DNA of 64,000 nucleotides from Herbiconiux sp. (GCF_023264855.1 NZ_JAHFUW010000011.1:32097-96096), one strand, 5' to 3'; positions 10,888 through 20,958 are shown, numbered from the stretch's first letter. The notes: generated by a model not told the origin, from the sequence alone. Translations and numbers: made by a program.

Positions 10888-10953
10888 GGCGACTCCATCG
10901 TATCGGCCTCGCCGGGACCTCAGGGTGGGAGGGACCTCAGGGTGGGAGCGGGC

Positions 10954-11895
10954 TCAGCGTGTGAGCGGGCCGACCACGATCTCGGAGCCCACCGCCCGGG
11001 AGGTGCAGGAGATGATCCGCGACTCGCGCTCCCCCGGGTCCAGCACGAGATCGCGGTGCTCGGCCTCGCCGGCGATCAGCGCGAGCACGCAGGTTCCGCA
11101 GGTGCCGGACTCGCAGGAGCTCGCGACCGGGATGCCCGCCCCGCGCAGGGCACGCAGCAGGCTCGTGCCGGCATCCACCGCCACCCGCCGGCCGCTCGGC
11201 TGCCACACCGCCTCGAACGGGGCGGCCAGAGCGCCCACCGCGTCGACACCGAGGAACGACTCGAAGTGGATGCTCGAGGGCCGCCAATGCATGGTGAGCC
11301 GGCGCACCTGTTCGGTGAGGGCCTCGCCGGCGCAGCAGTACACGTGCGTCTGGTCGGAGGGGGTCTCGAACAGCGGCCAGAGGTCGAAGCGGCCGGAGGC
11401 GGCGCTCTCGTGCACGGTGACCCGCGGATCGGCGCGGAACTCCTCGACGTAGGCGGCCTCCCGGCGGGTGCGAACCAGGTACAGAACCCGCACGGAGGTG
11501 TGACCGGTGGCCATCAGGTGCCGATAGTGCGAGCGGATCGCCGTGATGCCGATACCCCCGGCGATCAGCAGGTAGTCGTCGGCCGGAGCGAGGGGGAAGG
11601 CGTCGACCGGTGCACCGAGCCGCACCTCGTCGCCCTCGGTCAACCCGTCGACGAGGCTGATCGAGCCGCCTCGGCCCGAGGGCTCGCGCAGCACCGAGAT
11701 CGCCAGCGCACCCTCGGCGGTGACGTCGGTGACCGAATAGCTGCGGCTGTGCCCATCCGGGGTCTGCACCGTGACGTGGGCGCCGGGCGGAACCGGCGCG
11801 AACGGAGTCGCATCCGCTCGCACGAACTCGAGCCGGCACACCCGGGACGTGAGCATCCGCCGCCGGTGCACGATCGCGCGCACCGTCTCAGGCAT
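10954..11895 (-). CDS. PDR/VanB-type ferredoxin-reductase fused to C-terminal 2Fe-2S ferredoxin
   Basis: FAD/FMN-binding fold RSYSVTD, GGIGITAIRS, C-terminal CESGTCGTCVLALIAG. Confidence 0.9.
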   Translation of the reverse strand: MPETVRAIVHRRRMLTSRVCRLEFVRADATPFAPVPPGAHVTVQTPDGHSRSYSVTDVTAEGALAISVLREPSGRGGSISLVDGLTEGDEVRLGAPVDAFPLAPADDYLLIAGGIGITAIRSHYRHLMATGHTSVRVLYLVRTRREAAYVEEFRADPRVTVHESAASGRFDLWPLFETPSDQTHVYCCAGEALTEQVRRLTMHWRPSSIHFESFLGVDAVGALAAPFEAVWQPSGRRVAVDAGTSLLRALRGAGIPVASSCESGTCGTCVLALIAGEAEHRDLVLDPGERESRIISCTSRAVGSEIVVGPLTR

Positions 11896-12688
11896 CGGAG
11901 TCCCAGACGACCGGGTCGCCGATCCGCACCTCGCCGGGTTCGCGCACCTCGCCGTAGACGCCCATCTCAACGTGCCCGAAGTGCTGCTGCAGAAGTCGGG
12001 GAACGGGCAGATCGCGCCGCGCGTCGTGGGGGTTCACCTCGGTGGCGGCGCAGCGCTTGGTGGTCAGCGTGGCCTCGAGAGCGACCTCGCCGACCCGGAT
12101 GCGGCCGCCCACGATCGAGCGCTCGCTCCAGGCGGGCAGGCCGTCGACGTACACGTTGGCGCGGAACCGGAACGGATCGACGGGCGACCCGATCCGCTCT
12201 TCCAGGGCCCGAACCGAGGCGAGGTTCACGAACGAGACCGCGTTCATCATGGCGTCGGAGACCACCGAGACGTCGGTGAAGCGGCGGCCGGATTCACGCG
12301 CGACGACCGGTTCGGCGCCCACCGGCAGGTCGAGCACGCGCGCGAAGAACTCCTCGGCCTGCCCGCGCCCACGGCCCGTGTCGAGATCGGCCCGCAGCAC
12401 CGGATGACCGCCCACCGACACGGTGAGCACGGAGCCCTCGTCGAGCCGCGTCTGCAGGCCGGCGAGGCGTTCGTCGCGCACGAGCACGTGGAACTCGGCC
12501 TTCGGGACCGGCCGGCGGGTTCCCGCACGGTAGATGCCGTCGGCCCGGGCGAGCGCCCAGGCCCGGTCGCCCGGAACGCCCTCGCCCGCGTTCAGCCGCA
12601 CCGAATCCAGCCGCTGAGCGCTCAATCCCTTGACCGGGTAGACGGCGAGGGCGGTGACGACACCGGTGGAGACGGCTGCTGCGGCCAT
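11888..12688 (-). CDS. MOSC domain protein
   Basis: N-terminal VTALAVYPVKGLSAQRLDSVRLNAGEGVPGDRAWALARADG and RCAATEVNPHDARRDLPVPRLLQQHFGHVEMGVYGEV; stop overlaps the start of the reductase gene. Confidence 0.9.
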   Translation of the reverse strand: MAAAAVSTGVVTALAVYPVKGLSAQRLDSVRLNAGEGVPGDRAWALARADGIYRAGTRRPVPKAEFHVLVRDERLAGLQTRLDEGSVLTVSVGGHPVLRADLDTGRGRGQAEEFFARVLDLPVGAEPVVARESGRRFTDVSVVSDAMMNAVSFVNLASVRALEERIGSPVDPFRFRANVYVDGLPAWSERSIVGGRIRVGEVALEATLTTKRCAATEVNPHDARRDLPVPRLLQQHFGHVEMGVYGEVREPGEVRIGDPVVWDSDA

Positions 12689-12695
12689 GCGGTGG

Positions 12696-14003
12696 CTAGC
12701 GGGCGAAGCGCGCGGTGACCGCCTCGCCGTGCGCGGGGAGGTTCTCGGCGGTGGAGAGGGCGACGATGCGCGCCGAGACCGCCTCGAGCGCCGGGCGGTC
12801 GTAGCGCACGAGCTGCTGGGGGCGGAGGAAGGTGTAGGCACCGAGGCCCGAGGAGAAGCGGGACTGGCCCCCGGTCGGCAGCACGTGGTTCGAGCCGGCC
12901 AGGTAGTCGCCGAGGCTCACCGGCGAATACGCACCGACGAAGATCGCGCCGGCGTTGTGGATGAGCGCGAGGGTGGCATCCGGATCGGCCGTCTGCAGCT
13001 CGAGGTGCTCGGGGCCGTAGACGTTGCTGAGGGCGGCGGCGATCTCGATCGAGTCGACCAGCACGATCGCCGACTGAGGCCCGTCCAGGGCCACGGCCAC
13101 GCGCTCGGCGTGCTTGGTCTCGCCGGCGACCCGCTCCAGTGCGGCCTTCACGTTCGAGGCCAGCGCCTCGGAGTCGGTGACCAGCACGGCCGCGGCGAGC
13201 TCGTCGTGCTCGGCCTGGCTCACCAGGTCGGCGGCGACGAACTCCGGATCGGCCGACTCGTCGGCGATGATCAGGATCTCGGTGGGCCCGGCCTCGGAGT
13301 CGATGCCGACGACCCCGCGCACGAGCCGCTTGGCCGCGGCCACGAAGACGTTGCCCGGCCCGGTGATGACCTGCACGCCCTCGAGACCGATCTCCTCGAC
13401 CCCGTAGGCGAGGGCTCCGATCGCCCCCGCTCCCCCGATGGCATAGACCTCGTCGACACCGAGCAGGCCCGCCGCTCCCAGGATGGTGGGGTGCACGCGG
13501 CCGCCGAACTCCTTCTGCGGAGGCGAGGTGATGGCGATGGAGCCGACACCCGCGAGCTGCGCGGGAACGACGTTCATCACGACGCTCGAGGGATAGACGG
13601 CCTTGCCGCCGGGCACATAGAGTCCGACGCGCTCGACCGGGTGCCAGCGCTGCTCCACCACGGCGCCGTCGTCGAGCGTGGTGCGCCGGGCATCCGGGAT
13701 CTGGGCGGCCGTGGCCTGGCGCACGCGGATGATCGCCTCGTCGAGGGCCTCGCGCACCGCGGGATCCAGTCCCGCGACGGCCTCGTCGATCTGCGACCGG
13801 GGAACGCGCACGTGCTCGGGCACCACCTTGTCGAAGCGCTCGGCCTGGTCGCGCAGGGCGACGAGGCCGTCTTCGCGCACAGCGTCGATCAGTGCAGCGG
13901 CGGCCTCGGAGGCCACCGACACATCGGTGTCGGCACGGGGCACGAGCGTGATCAGCTCTGCTCGGGTGGGCGTCTGGCCGCGGAGGTCAATCGTCTGGAT
14001 CAT
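12696..14003 (-). CDS. hisD: Histidinol dehydrogenase
   Basis: 435 aa with GPTEILIIADESADPEFVAADLVSQAEHD and LGDYLAGSNHVLPTGG. Confidence 0.97.
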   Translation of the reverse strand: MIQTIDLRGQTPTRAELITLVPRADTDVSVASEAAAALIDAVREDGLVALRDQAERFDKVVPEHVRVPRSQIDEAVAGLDPAVREALDEAIIRVRQATAAQIPDARRTTLDDGAVVEQRWHPVERVGLYVPGGKAVYPSSVVMNVVPAQLAGVGSIAITSPPQKEFGGRVHPTILGAAGLLGVDEVYAIGGAGAIGALAYGVEEIGLEGVQVITGPGNVFVAAAKRLVRGVVGIDSEAGPTEILIIADESADPEFVAADLVSQAEHDELAAAVLVTDSEALASNVKAALERVAGETKHAERVAVALDGPQSAIVLVDSIEIAAALSNVYGPEHLELQTADPDATLALIHNAGAIFVGAYSPVSLGDYLAGSNHVLPTGGQSRFSSGLGAYTFLRPQQLVRYDRPALEAVSARIVALSTAENLPAHGEAVTARFAR

Positions 14004-14060
14004 GGCTGTTCAAGCCTACCGGCGCGCCGGTGCGGGCGGACGCGCGCCGGATGCCGCACC

Positions 14061-15377
14061 TCAGGCCCGGGCGGGCAGACGGGTGGCGATCGCTTCGAAG
14101 GCGCGCTCGGGACCGGGCGTACGGGCGAGGCCCGCCGCGATCCGGTTCAGCTCGAGGCGGCCGGCGAATTCCCCGTCGAGCAGGGGCGCGATGGCATCCC
14201 GCACCTCCCCCGGTGTCACCGCGTTCGGATCGAGCGCCACTCCCACACCGGCGCGCTCGAGAGCCGCGGCCCCCGCGAACTGGTCGGTCGAGAACGGCAG
14301 CACGAGCATCGGAACCCCGAAGCCGGCAGCCTCGGTGACGCTGTTGTTGCCGCCGTGCGTGACCGCCACGGCCGCTCCGCGCAGCAGCGCGACCTGCGGC
14401 AGGTACCCGCGCACGAGCCAGTCCGACGGGATGGCGCCCAGACGCGCGGGGTCGCCCGATCCCGTCGCGATCGCCGCCCGCACGCCCAGCGTGCGCAGGG
14501 CGGCCGCCACGACCGCGAGAACGTCGTCGCGCACCGAGAGGAAGCTGCCGAAGCTGACGTAGACGTACGGATCGCGCGACCCGGCCAGCCAGGCGTCGAC
14601 CTCGGCGTCTCCGGAGTCGTCACGCGGCATCGACCCGAGATGGGTGTGCTGCGGGAGTAGCGCGGCGCGCGCGGGGTCGGCCAGCTCGGCCGGGTAATTG
14701 AACAGCAGCAGGTCGCCGGTCTCGGCGAAGGCCGAGCGGGACGGCGATGCCGAGGGATCGAGTTCGATCAGGGCGGTGTTCCACTCCGCGGTGAACGAGT
14801 TGCTCACCCTCGCGCAGATCGCTCGCAGCTCGGCCAGCTCGGCGCGGTCGGGGGCGAAACCGGCCGGCCACGCGGCCGGGAAACCGTACAGTTCGTCACC
14901 GGCCGGCAGGGCGGAGGGGTGCCCCAGCACGACGTCGGCGTAGGGAACTCCGGCGGCGGCCAGGCCCAGGCGTGCACTGAACGCGAGATGGTCGACCAGG
15001 ACGGCCTCGGGCTGCACCGCCTCGATCACGGCGATCGTCTCGCGCGCCTTCTGCACGGGCTGCCACATGAGATCGGTGAGGCGCTCCTCGGCCTGGTAGC
15101 GCAAAGTCGCCAGCATGCCGCGCCGGGTGGCCTCGAAGAAGCCGCGGAGCGAGTCACCCTCCTCGCGCGGTTGCTCGCCGGCCCGGATGACACCGGGATT
15201 GGAGCCGCGGCCGAGCTGCAGCGGCGCGCGTTCGTAGCCGAACCGCCGCACGATCCCGTCGGTCGCCTCACCGGTCGCCACGACGACCCGCTCGCCCCGG
15301 TCGTGCCAGGCACCGGCGATGGTGGCGAGCGGGAGCAGGTGCGAGGCGTAGTCGGGGCTGATCACCAGCAGGGTCAC
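14061..15377 (-). CDS. UGT/MGT-type GT-B glycosyltransferase
   Basis: VYVSFGSFLSVRDD, GYLPQVALLRGAAVAVTHGGNNSVTEAAGFGVPMLVLPFSTDQFAGA. Confidence 0.9.
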   Translation of the reverse strand: MTLLVISPDYASHLLPLATIAGAWHDRGERVVVATGEATDGIVRRFGYERAPLQLGRGSNPGVIRAGEQPREEGDSLRGFFEATRRGMLATLRYQAEERLTDLMWQPVQKARETIAVIEAVQPEAVLVDHLAFSARLGLAAAGVPYADVVLGHPSALPAGDELYGFPAAWPAGFAPDRAELAELRAICARVSNSFTAEWNTALIELDPSASPSRSAFAETGDLLLFNYPAELADPARAALLPQHTHLGSMPRDDSGDAEVDAWLAGSRDPYVYVSFGSFLSVRDDVLAVVAAALRTLGVRAAIATGSGDPARLGAIPSDWLVRGYLPQVALLRGAAVAVTHGGNNSVTEAAGFGVPMLVLPFSTDQFAGAAALERAGVGVALDPNAVTPGEVRDAIAPLLDGEFAGRLELNRIAAGLARTPGPERAFEAIATRLPARA

Positions 15378-17602
15378 GCGCTCACCTCCGCCCAGGGGAG
15401 GTCCGCGCTCTCGCGCACCACCTGGCGATAGACGCCGGTGAGCGAGGTCGCCATCGCCTGGATGGTGAAGTCGTTCTCGACCACGGCACGGGACCGCGCC
15501 CGCCGATCCGGAGTCGTCTCGGCGGCGGCCACGCTCAGCGCGCGCTCGATCGACGCGGAGAGCGCCTCCCTGTTCCAGGTTCGGGTGAGGAATCCGGTGA
15601 CACCGTCGTCGACGTAGGTGGCCGGACCCCCGCCGTCGGGCGCGACCACGAGCAGCCCCGTGGCCATCGCCTCGAGCAGGGCGATGCCGAACTCCTCCTT
15701 CAGGCTGCCGCAGACGTAGACGCCGCCCCCGGCGTTGAGCCCGGGCAGGCCGGTGCGAGCGGCGGCGACCCAGCGGGCCACGGTGTCGTTGGGCCGGTGC
15801 CCGGGCAGCAGCAGCCCTCGTTCGGCGTGCTGCGCGAACGGCACGACCGCATCGATCGCGTCGAGCTGCTCCCGTTCGTCGACCGAGGGATTCGCCAGGT
15901 CACCGCCGATCATCAGCAGGTTCGCCGTCTGCGCCGCCGAGCTGTTCTGCCAGGACGCGACGATCTGCGCCATCCCCTTCACCCGGTGGAAGCGGCCGAC
16001 GCTCACGATCAACGGCAGCCCGCGGCGGTGCTCGGGAAGCGTCTCGAGCAGAGAGCGGAGCGAGGCGAGACCGGCCGTCGGCTCGGCCCCGGCCGCATGC
16101 GCCTCGGCTTCGCCCACGGCCCGGTCGACCACTCCGAGGTCGATGCCTTCGGGCACGACGGTGTGCCGCTCGGGGTGCGAGTCGATGTCGATGCCGACCA
16201 GGGTGCGCATGTCGCGGCGCAGCTCGGGGCGCGGGAAGAGCACCGTGTGGTTGGCGTTCGAGGCGAGCCGTTGTACGAGCCGGGCACGGAACCAGAAGTG
16301 CTCGCGCTCGTCGGCCGCGCCGAAGGTGGCGCGGGTGAGCGACCCGGCCGAGTCCATCGACTGGATCACGGCGTGCGGGTCGGGCGCGACCGTGAACACC
16401 ACCGGGATGTCGAGGTCGCGGGCGACGTCGGAGGCGGCCAGACTGCCCACCTCCGCCATGCGCAGGTGCAGCACGTCGACCCGCCCGGCGGCGCGCAGGA
16501 TGCGCCGGATGCCGCGCCGGGCGGCGATCCGCTGCGGCCAGGCGGCTGCCGAGCTCACCGTCGGCGTGAGCACCGGGATGCGCCCGAAGTGGTGGCCCTC
16601 GGAGTGCGAGGCGATGTCGGCGACGCTCGCGATGGCATCCGGAACCGAGCCCCGCGACATCGTGATGACCCGGGCGACGTCGTCGGAATGGATGCCCGAG
16701 TCGGCGCCGGTCTCGAGTAGATCGGATGCCGGGCCGTCGGCGGTGCCCGCGACGAGCGCGTCGCCGAGCCGCACCAGCAGGGTCGCCACTCCCCCGTTGT
16801 CGCCGCTGCCGGCCGCGCTGAGGCCCGCGTCGATGTCGGCGTGCAGGAAGAGCTGGGCCACCGTGAGCGGGCCCTCGCCCGCCCGGGTGCGGATGGATCC
16901 GCCGGCGAGGTCGATCAGCGCCAGCCGGGCCTGCAGGGCGAGGGACTCGTCGCTGCCTCGCGCGAGGTCGTCGAGCACTTCGGCGATGCGCGCCGCACCC
17001 GGCCGCTGCCCCAGCCCGGCCACGGATGCCGAGCGTACCAGCGCGTGCTCGCCGACATCACGGGCCGCCTGCACGAGCCGGCGCGCCGGCTCGTCGCCGC
17101 GGATGAGCCCCAGCGTCTCGATCAGCCGGTAGCGCGCCCCGGGCTCGTGGATGCCCAGCAGCGCTCCTTCGAGGCCGACCGCGACGTGTTCGGGTGCCGT
17201 CTGCGCCCACTGCTCGAGCGATCGCTGAGCGATCATGCCGCCGAAACCGCCGTCGACGACCATGCCGATCAGCCGGCCGACCGCGTCGAAGTGCGGGATG
17301 CGGGCGCCCAGCACCCAGGCGGCGTGCTCGCGCAGGAAGCCACGGTCGTCTGAGAGCAGACCGGTGAGCACGCGATCGGCATCCTCGTCGACGATCTGCC
17401 CGAAGGCGTGAACGGCGGCGATGGCCGCCACGTCGTCGTCGCCCTCGACTGTCCGGGCGAGGATGCGCAGTGTGCGCAGTCCCGGCTCGCGGCTCGCCTC
17501 GAACGCCACGTCGTCTGCCGCCCGCATCGCCTCGACGATCCGGTCGGCCTCGCGCAGTCGGTCCAACGAAGTCTGAATGCCCATCGATCGCCTCTCGGTC
17601 AC
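15374..17602 (-). CDS. HEAT-repeat domain fused to GT4-type glycosyltransferase
   Basis: N-terminal alpha-helical HEAT-like repeats (AAIAAVHAFGQIVDEDADRVLTGLLSDDRGFLREHAAWVLG), C-terminal GT4 motifs (SVGRFHRVKGMAQIV, EEFGIALLEAMATGLLVVAPDGGGPATYVDDGVTGFL). Confidence 0.85.
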   Translation of the reverse strand: MTERRSMGIQTSLDRLREADRIVEAMRAADDVAFEASREPGLRTLRILARTVEGDDDVAAIAAVHAFGQIVDEDADRVLTGLLSDDRGFLREHAAWVLGARIPHFDAVGRLIGMVVDGGFGGMIAQRSLEQWAQTAPEHVAVGLEGALLGIHEPGARYRLIETLGLIRGDEPARRLVQAARDVGEHALVRSASVAGLGQRPGAARIAEVLDDLARGSDESLALQARLALIDLAGGSIRTRAGEGPLTVAQLFLHADIDAGLSAAGSGDNGGVATLLVRLGDALVAGTADGPASDLLETGADSGIHSDDVARVITMSRGSVPDAIASVADIASHSEGHHFGRIPVLTPTVSSAAAWPQRIAARRGIRRILRAAGRVDVLHLRMAEVGSLAASDVARDLDIPVVFTVAPDPHAVIQSMDSAGSLTRATFGAADEREHFWFRARLVQRLASNANHTVLFPRPELRRDMRTLVGIDIDSHPERHTVVPEGIDLGVVDRAVGEAEAHAAGAEPTAGLASLRSLLETLPEHRRGLPLIVSVGRFHRVKGMAQIVASWQNSSAAQTANLLMIGGDLANPSVDEREQLDAIDAVVPFAQHAERGLLLPGHRPNDTVARWVAAARTGLPGLNAGGGVYVCGSLKEEFGIALLEAMATGLLVVAPDGGGPATYVDDGVTGFLTRTWNREALSASIERALSVAAAETTPDRRARSRAVVENDFTIQAMATSLTGVYRQVVRESADLPWAEVSA

Positions 17603-17670
17603 GTTCCCGAGATAACTATAGATTGTCTAGCTATTCAGCGACCTAAGCATTTGTGACACGCAGGTGCTGT

Positions 17671-18684
17671 TCAGGATGCGCTGTGCCGGTGCAGGAGATC
17701 GGCCGCGAGCTCGGCGACGCGCGCGCGGGCCTCCGGCGGCGCCACCACCTCGAGGTGGTCGCCGAACTGCAGCAGCTGGCGCACCGCCTCGAGCTCGGGA
17801 TAGCGGATGGTCACGATCCGCCAGCCGGGCCGGGACTCCTTATCCGTCTCCGTGACCTCCAGCCGGACACCCAGGATGCGGCGGGCCAGATCGACGCGGT
17901 CCTCGCGCACCCACGCGGTCACGACGAACTCCCCCGGCGTCTCGGTGCCGTCGCGGAGCGCGACCCAGACCGAGCGGAGCGTCTCGCCGGAGCGGGTCTG
18001 GACGGGCTCCGGCAGGGCCTTGAAGGCGACGAGGCGATCGAGCGCGAAGAGCCGGGCCTCGCCGCGGGAATCGGCGACGAGGTACCAGCGGCCCGCCTTC
18101 GAGACGAGGCCATATGGGTCGACCGTTCGGCGGCTCGCGCGCGCGGCACCGCTCGACCTGTACCGGATGCTCAGCCGGGTTCGGGCGCGCAGCTCCAGGG
18201 CGAGAGCGGCGACATCGGTGGTGCTCGACTCGGCGGCGAGCCAGCCTGCGTTGTCGACCAGCACGAGATCGGCGAGACCGGGCGCGGCGGACCACGGTCT
18301 GGCCGACGACTCCGACCCGGACACCGCCGCCCGCCGGGCCGCGATCTTGCGCTCGGCCATCGCGTGGGCGGTCGCGAGCCCGAGCTGCTCCTGCTGGGCA
18401 CCGTCGAGGCCCGCCAGCGACAGGGCCTCCAGCTCGGCGGGCTCCAGCTGCGAGGCGTTCAGCCGCGCACCGGGCAGCAACAGGATGCCCCCGTGCCGGC
18501 CCCGTTCGGCGTAGACCGGGACGCCGGCCGTCGAGAGCGCCTCGACATCGCGCAGGACCGTGCGGCGCGAGACCTCGAGCCGCTCGGCGAGCTCGGGCGT
18601 CGTCCAGCACTGACGGGTCTGCAGCAGGAGCAGCAGAGACAGCAGTCGGGCCGATTTCACCTCCCCATCCTGCTCCTGAAACAT
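17671..18684 (-). CDS. YafY/DeoR-type WYL-domain transcriptional regulator
   Basis: N-terminal HTH (CWTTPELAERLEVSRRTVLRDVEALSTAGVPVYAERGRHGG), WYL-type middle domain GRWYLVADSRGEARLFALDRL; divergent to a VOC gene; start codon uncertain. Confidence 0.88.
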   Translation of the reverse strand: MFQEQDGEVKSARLLSLLLLLQTRQCWTTPELAERLEVSRRTVLRDVEALSTAGVPVYAERGRHGGILLLPGARLNASQLEPAELEALSLAGLDGAQQEQLGLATAHAMAERKIAARRAAVSGSESSARPWSAAPGLADLVLVDNAGWLAAESSTTDVAALALELRARTRLSIRYRSSGAARASRRTVDPYGLVSKAGRWYLVADSRGEARLFALDRLVAFKALPEPVQTRSGETLRSVWVALRDGTETPGEFVVTAWVREDRVDLARRILGVRLEVTETDKESRPGWRIVTIRYPELEAVRQLLQFGDHLEVVAPPEARARVAELAADLLHRHSAS

Positions 18685-18764
18685 GACAGGTTCTGTCGTG
18701 TTATCGGCGTTGACTGGAGGCATGAGTCAGCGGCATCCGTCGCTCCCGACCGGAAAGGCGACCG

Positions 18765-19130
18765 ATGCCCGCCCCCAACCTCTTCCTCCTGTACGTCAGC
18801 GACGCCGCAGCGTCGGCGGCCTTCTACAGCGATCTGTTCGAGATCGAGCCCGTCTTCACGAGCCCGCGCTACATCGCGTTCCCGGTGGCCCCTGGCGTGC
18901 TGTTCGCGATCTGGACCGGGCACAGCGAGCACGCCCACCCCGGCACGCCGCGCACCTCGGAAGTGGGACTGATGGTGGCGGATGACGAGGGCGGGGTCGA
19001 CGGGGTGTTCGAGCGCTGGAGCGCCAAGGGCGTGACCGTGCGGGAGGAGCCGCACGATGACGTGTTCGGCCGCACCTTCGTGATCGCCGACCCCGACGGC
19101 AACCTCATCCGCGTCTCGCCGCAGGATTGA
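18765..19130 (+). CDS. VOC family (glyoxalase/bleomycin resistance-like) protein
   Basis: LFLLYVSDAAASAAFYSDLF...TFVIADPDGNLIRVSPQD. Confidence 0.88.
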   Translation: MPAPNLFLLYVSDAAASAAFYSDLFEIEPVFTSPRYIAFPVAPGVLFAIWTGHSEHAHPGTPRTSEVGLMVADDEGGVDGVFERWSAKGVTVREEPHDDVFGRTFVIADPDGNLIRVSPQD

Positions 19131-19137
19131 ACGGCTG

Positions 19138-19725
19138 TTAGACGGGCGGAGGGAGCTCCACCTGGGTCTCCCCCACAACGCCGTCGAACGCGCCGATGTG
19201 GAAGATCCCCGCCACCGTCCAGAAGAGGAACTCGGACGACTCGACCGGGCGGGAGAAGTACAGCCCGAACACGAGCGTGCCACCGGCGGGGATGCTGATG
19301 CCGCCGTTGGAGACCACGGTGAACGAGCCGTTGGCGGAGCCGGCCGAACGGAACAGGTCGTTCTGCGGTTGGAGGGCGTCGTTCCAGCCCTCCAGCGAGG
19401 AGTCGATCTCGGTGGGATAGGCCGTGACGAAGTCGTACGGGGTGTCGGTGTCGATCCCGGTGAACACGAACTCGGCCTGCTCGTTCTCGATGTCGGCGCC
19501 GGAGGTGTTGTGGATGACCACGAGAGCCAGGAACGTCTGCTGGTAGTCGAGCTGGATCAGGGTGGCATCGAAGGCGACCGTGAGGCCTCCGCCTCCGCTG
19601 GCAGCTGCCCCGGGTGCGGCGGCAGCCAGAGCGACCACCGGCACGGTCCACGCTGCGCCGGCGAGAACCGTTCGACGGCTGAGACCGGATGGCGACGTCT
19701 CGACGGTGTATTCCCCTTGCGGCAT
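19138..19725 (-). CDS. Tat-exported protein of unknown function
   Basis: N-terminal SRRTVLAGAAWTVPVVALAAAAPGAAA twin-arginine signal. Confidence 0.75.
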   Translation of the reverse strand: MPQGEYTVETSPSGLSRRTVLAGAAWTVPVVALAAAAPGAAASGGGGLTVAFDATLIQLDYQQTFLALVVIHNTSGADIENEQAEFVFTGIDTDTPYDFVTAYPTEIDSSLEGWNDALQPQNDLFRSAGSANGSFTVVSNGGISIPAGGTLVFGLYFSRPVESSEFLFWTVAGIFHIGAFDGVVGETQVELPPPV

Positions 19726-19794
19726 GGCTTTCCCCTTCGATCCACGATGATGGTGTCATCCTGCCACACCGGGAGCCCGCGCTGCGAGGTGCGA

Positions 19795-20121
19795 TCAGTA
19801 GGGCTTGCGGCCGTGGGCTGCCTGATACGCGCGAACCCAGCGCCCGCGGGCTGCGGCCATGATGAGCAGGAACACGCCGAGGCCGGCGAAGACGATCAGC
19901 AGGAAGACGCCGAGCACGACCGCTCCGCCCTCGCCGCGACCGAACAGGATGACCGCGAAGACGATCCCGGCGATCAGGAGGAAGGCGCCGAACACGGCTT
20001 CGCTGGTGGGCGACTTCAGCGTGAACTTGTAGCGGCCCTCCATGCGATTGCTGCTCATCCACGGGAACGGCTCGACGAGCTCGCGGCGCGGCGCGGGCTG
20101 GGGCTGCGGAGGGATGCTCAT
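19795..20121 (-). CDS. Small two-TM membrane protein
   Basis: 108 aa, two hydrophobic helices; start overlaps the stop of the 20118..20849 gene. Confidence 0.7.
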   Translation of the reverse strand: MSIPPQPQPAPRRELVEPFPWMSSNRMEGRYKFTLKSPTSEAVFGAFLLIAGIVFAVILFGRGEGGAVVLGVFLLIVFAGLGVFLLIMAAARGRWVRAYQAAHGRKPY

Positions 20122-20849
20122 GCCGCCGGCAGCTCGACGAGCGTGCGGAGTCGGTCTCGCAGGGCGGCGGTGTCGACTCCCTCGGCCAGGCCATCGCCCG
20201 GCGCCTCGACGTCGGCGAGGTCCCAGCGCCCGTCGCCCGACGCGGACGGCCGCACGAAGAAGTGCGTCTTCTCCGAACCGGCGACCTCGGTGCCGAAGTA
20301 GGCGGTGCCGCTCGGGTGACGGGGGACGTTGCTCGTGACGATCTGCTCCAGCATCGCGGCGTCGGCGACCTCGGGAGCCTTCACCACCATCACCCAGGTG
20401 CTCATCGCCGCCGGCTGCAGGAAGATCGACAGCTCGGACGACTGCAGGTAGAGGGCCGCCTCGACGCCGTCGTCGTTCACGAGCCCGATCTCGGTCCAGC
20501 GCACCGCATTCTGAAGCACCCCGATGAACAGGCGGAGGGCGCCGCGCGGCTGGAGCACGTCGCCCTCGATCAGCAGTTCGCCTCGCGCGACCAGGCTCGA
20601 GGCGCCCAGGGCGGCGATCTGATCGGTGACGAAATCGGGCGCCACCTGCAGGAACTTCTCGGCCTGCATCCGCGCCACCCCGTCGGTGAGCGAGAGGGCG
20701 TAGGCGACCTCACCCGCGCCGAAGGTGGGCGTGTCGCTGGGAGGAGGCGTCGTGGAACGCTCTCGTCCCGAGCCGTCCGCGGGTGCGGAGGCGGCGGGCG
20801 GAGCCGTCGGCGCCGAAGGGACGGTGTTCCAGCCGCTGATGTCGGTCAT
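20118..20849 (-). CDS. Hypothetical protein in WXG100-like gene operon
   Basis: 243 aa, proline-rich N-terminus, globular body; 4-bp overlap with the following membrane-protein gene. Confidence 0.7.
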   Translation of the reverse strand: MTDISGWNTVPSAPTAPPAASAPADGSGRERSTTPPPSDTPTFGAGEVAYALSLTDGVARMQAEKFLQVAPDFVTDQIAALGASSLVARGELLIEGDVLQPRGALRLFIGVLQNAVRWTEIGLVNDDGVEAALYLQSSELSIFLQPAAMSTWVMVVKAPEVADAAMLEQIVTSNVPRHPSGTAYFGTEVAGSEKTHFFVRPSASGDGRWDLADVEAPGDGLAEGVDTAALRDRLRTLVELPAA

Positions 20850-20891
20850 TTCTGCTCCCTGGTGGGTCGGTCGGTCAGAGCACGGTCACGG

Positions 20892-20956
20892 ATGCGGGCG
20901 GTGGTGCAAATGCGCTCGGTGATGCAGATGCGGGCAGTGCTTCGGATGCGGGTGCC
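20892..20956. repeat. 18-bp imperfect tandem repeat, about 3.6 copies
   Basis: ATGCGGGCGGTGGTGCAA / ATGCGCTCGGTGATGCAG / ATGCGGGCAGTGCTTCGG / ATGCGGGTGCC. Confidence 0.8.
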
Positions 20957-20958
20957 CA

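Noticed and set aside
10886-14660. Large plus-strand ORFs across the reductase, MOSC, hisD and glycosyltransferase region
   Set aside because: Antisense shadows of genes with clear motifs
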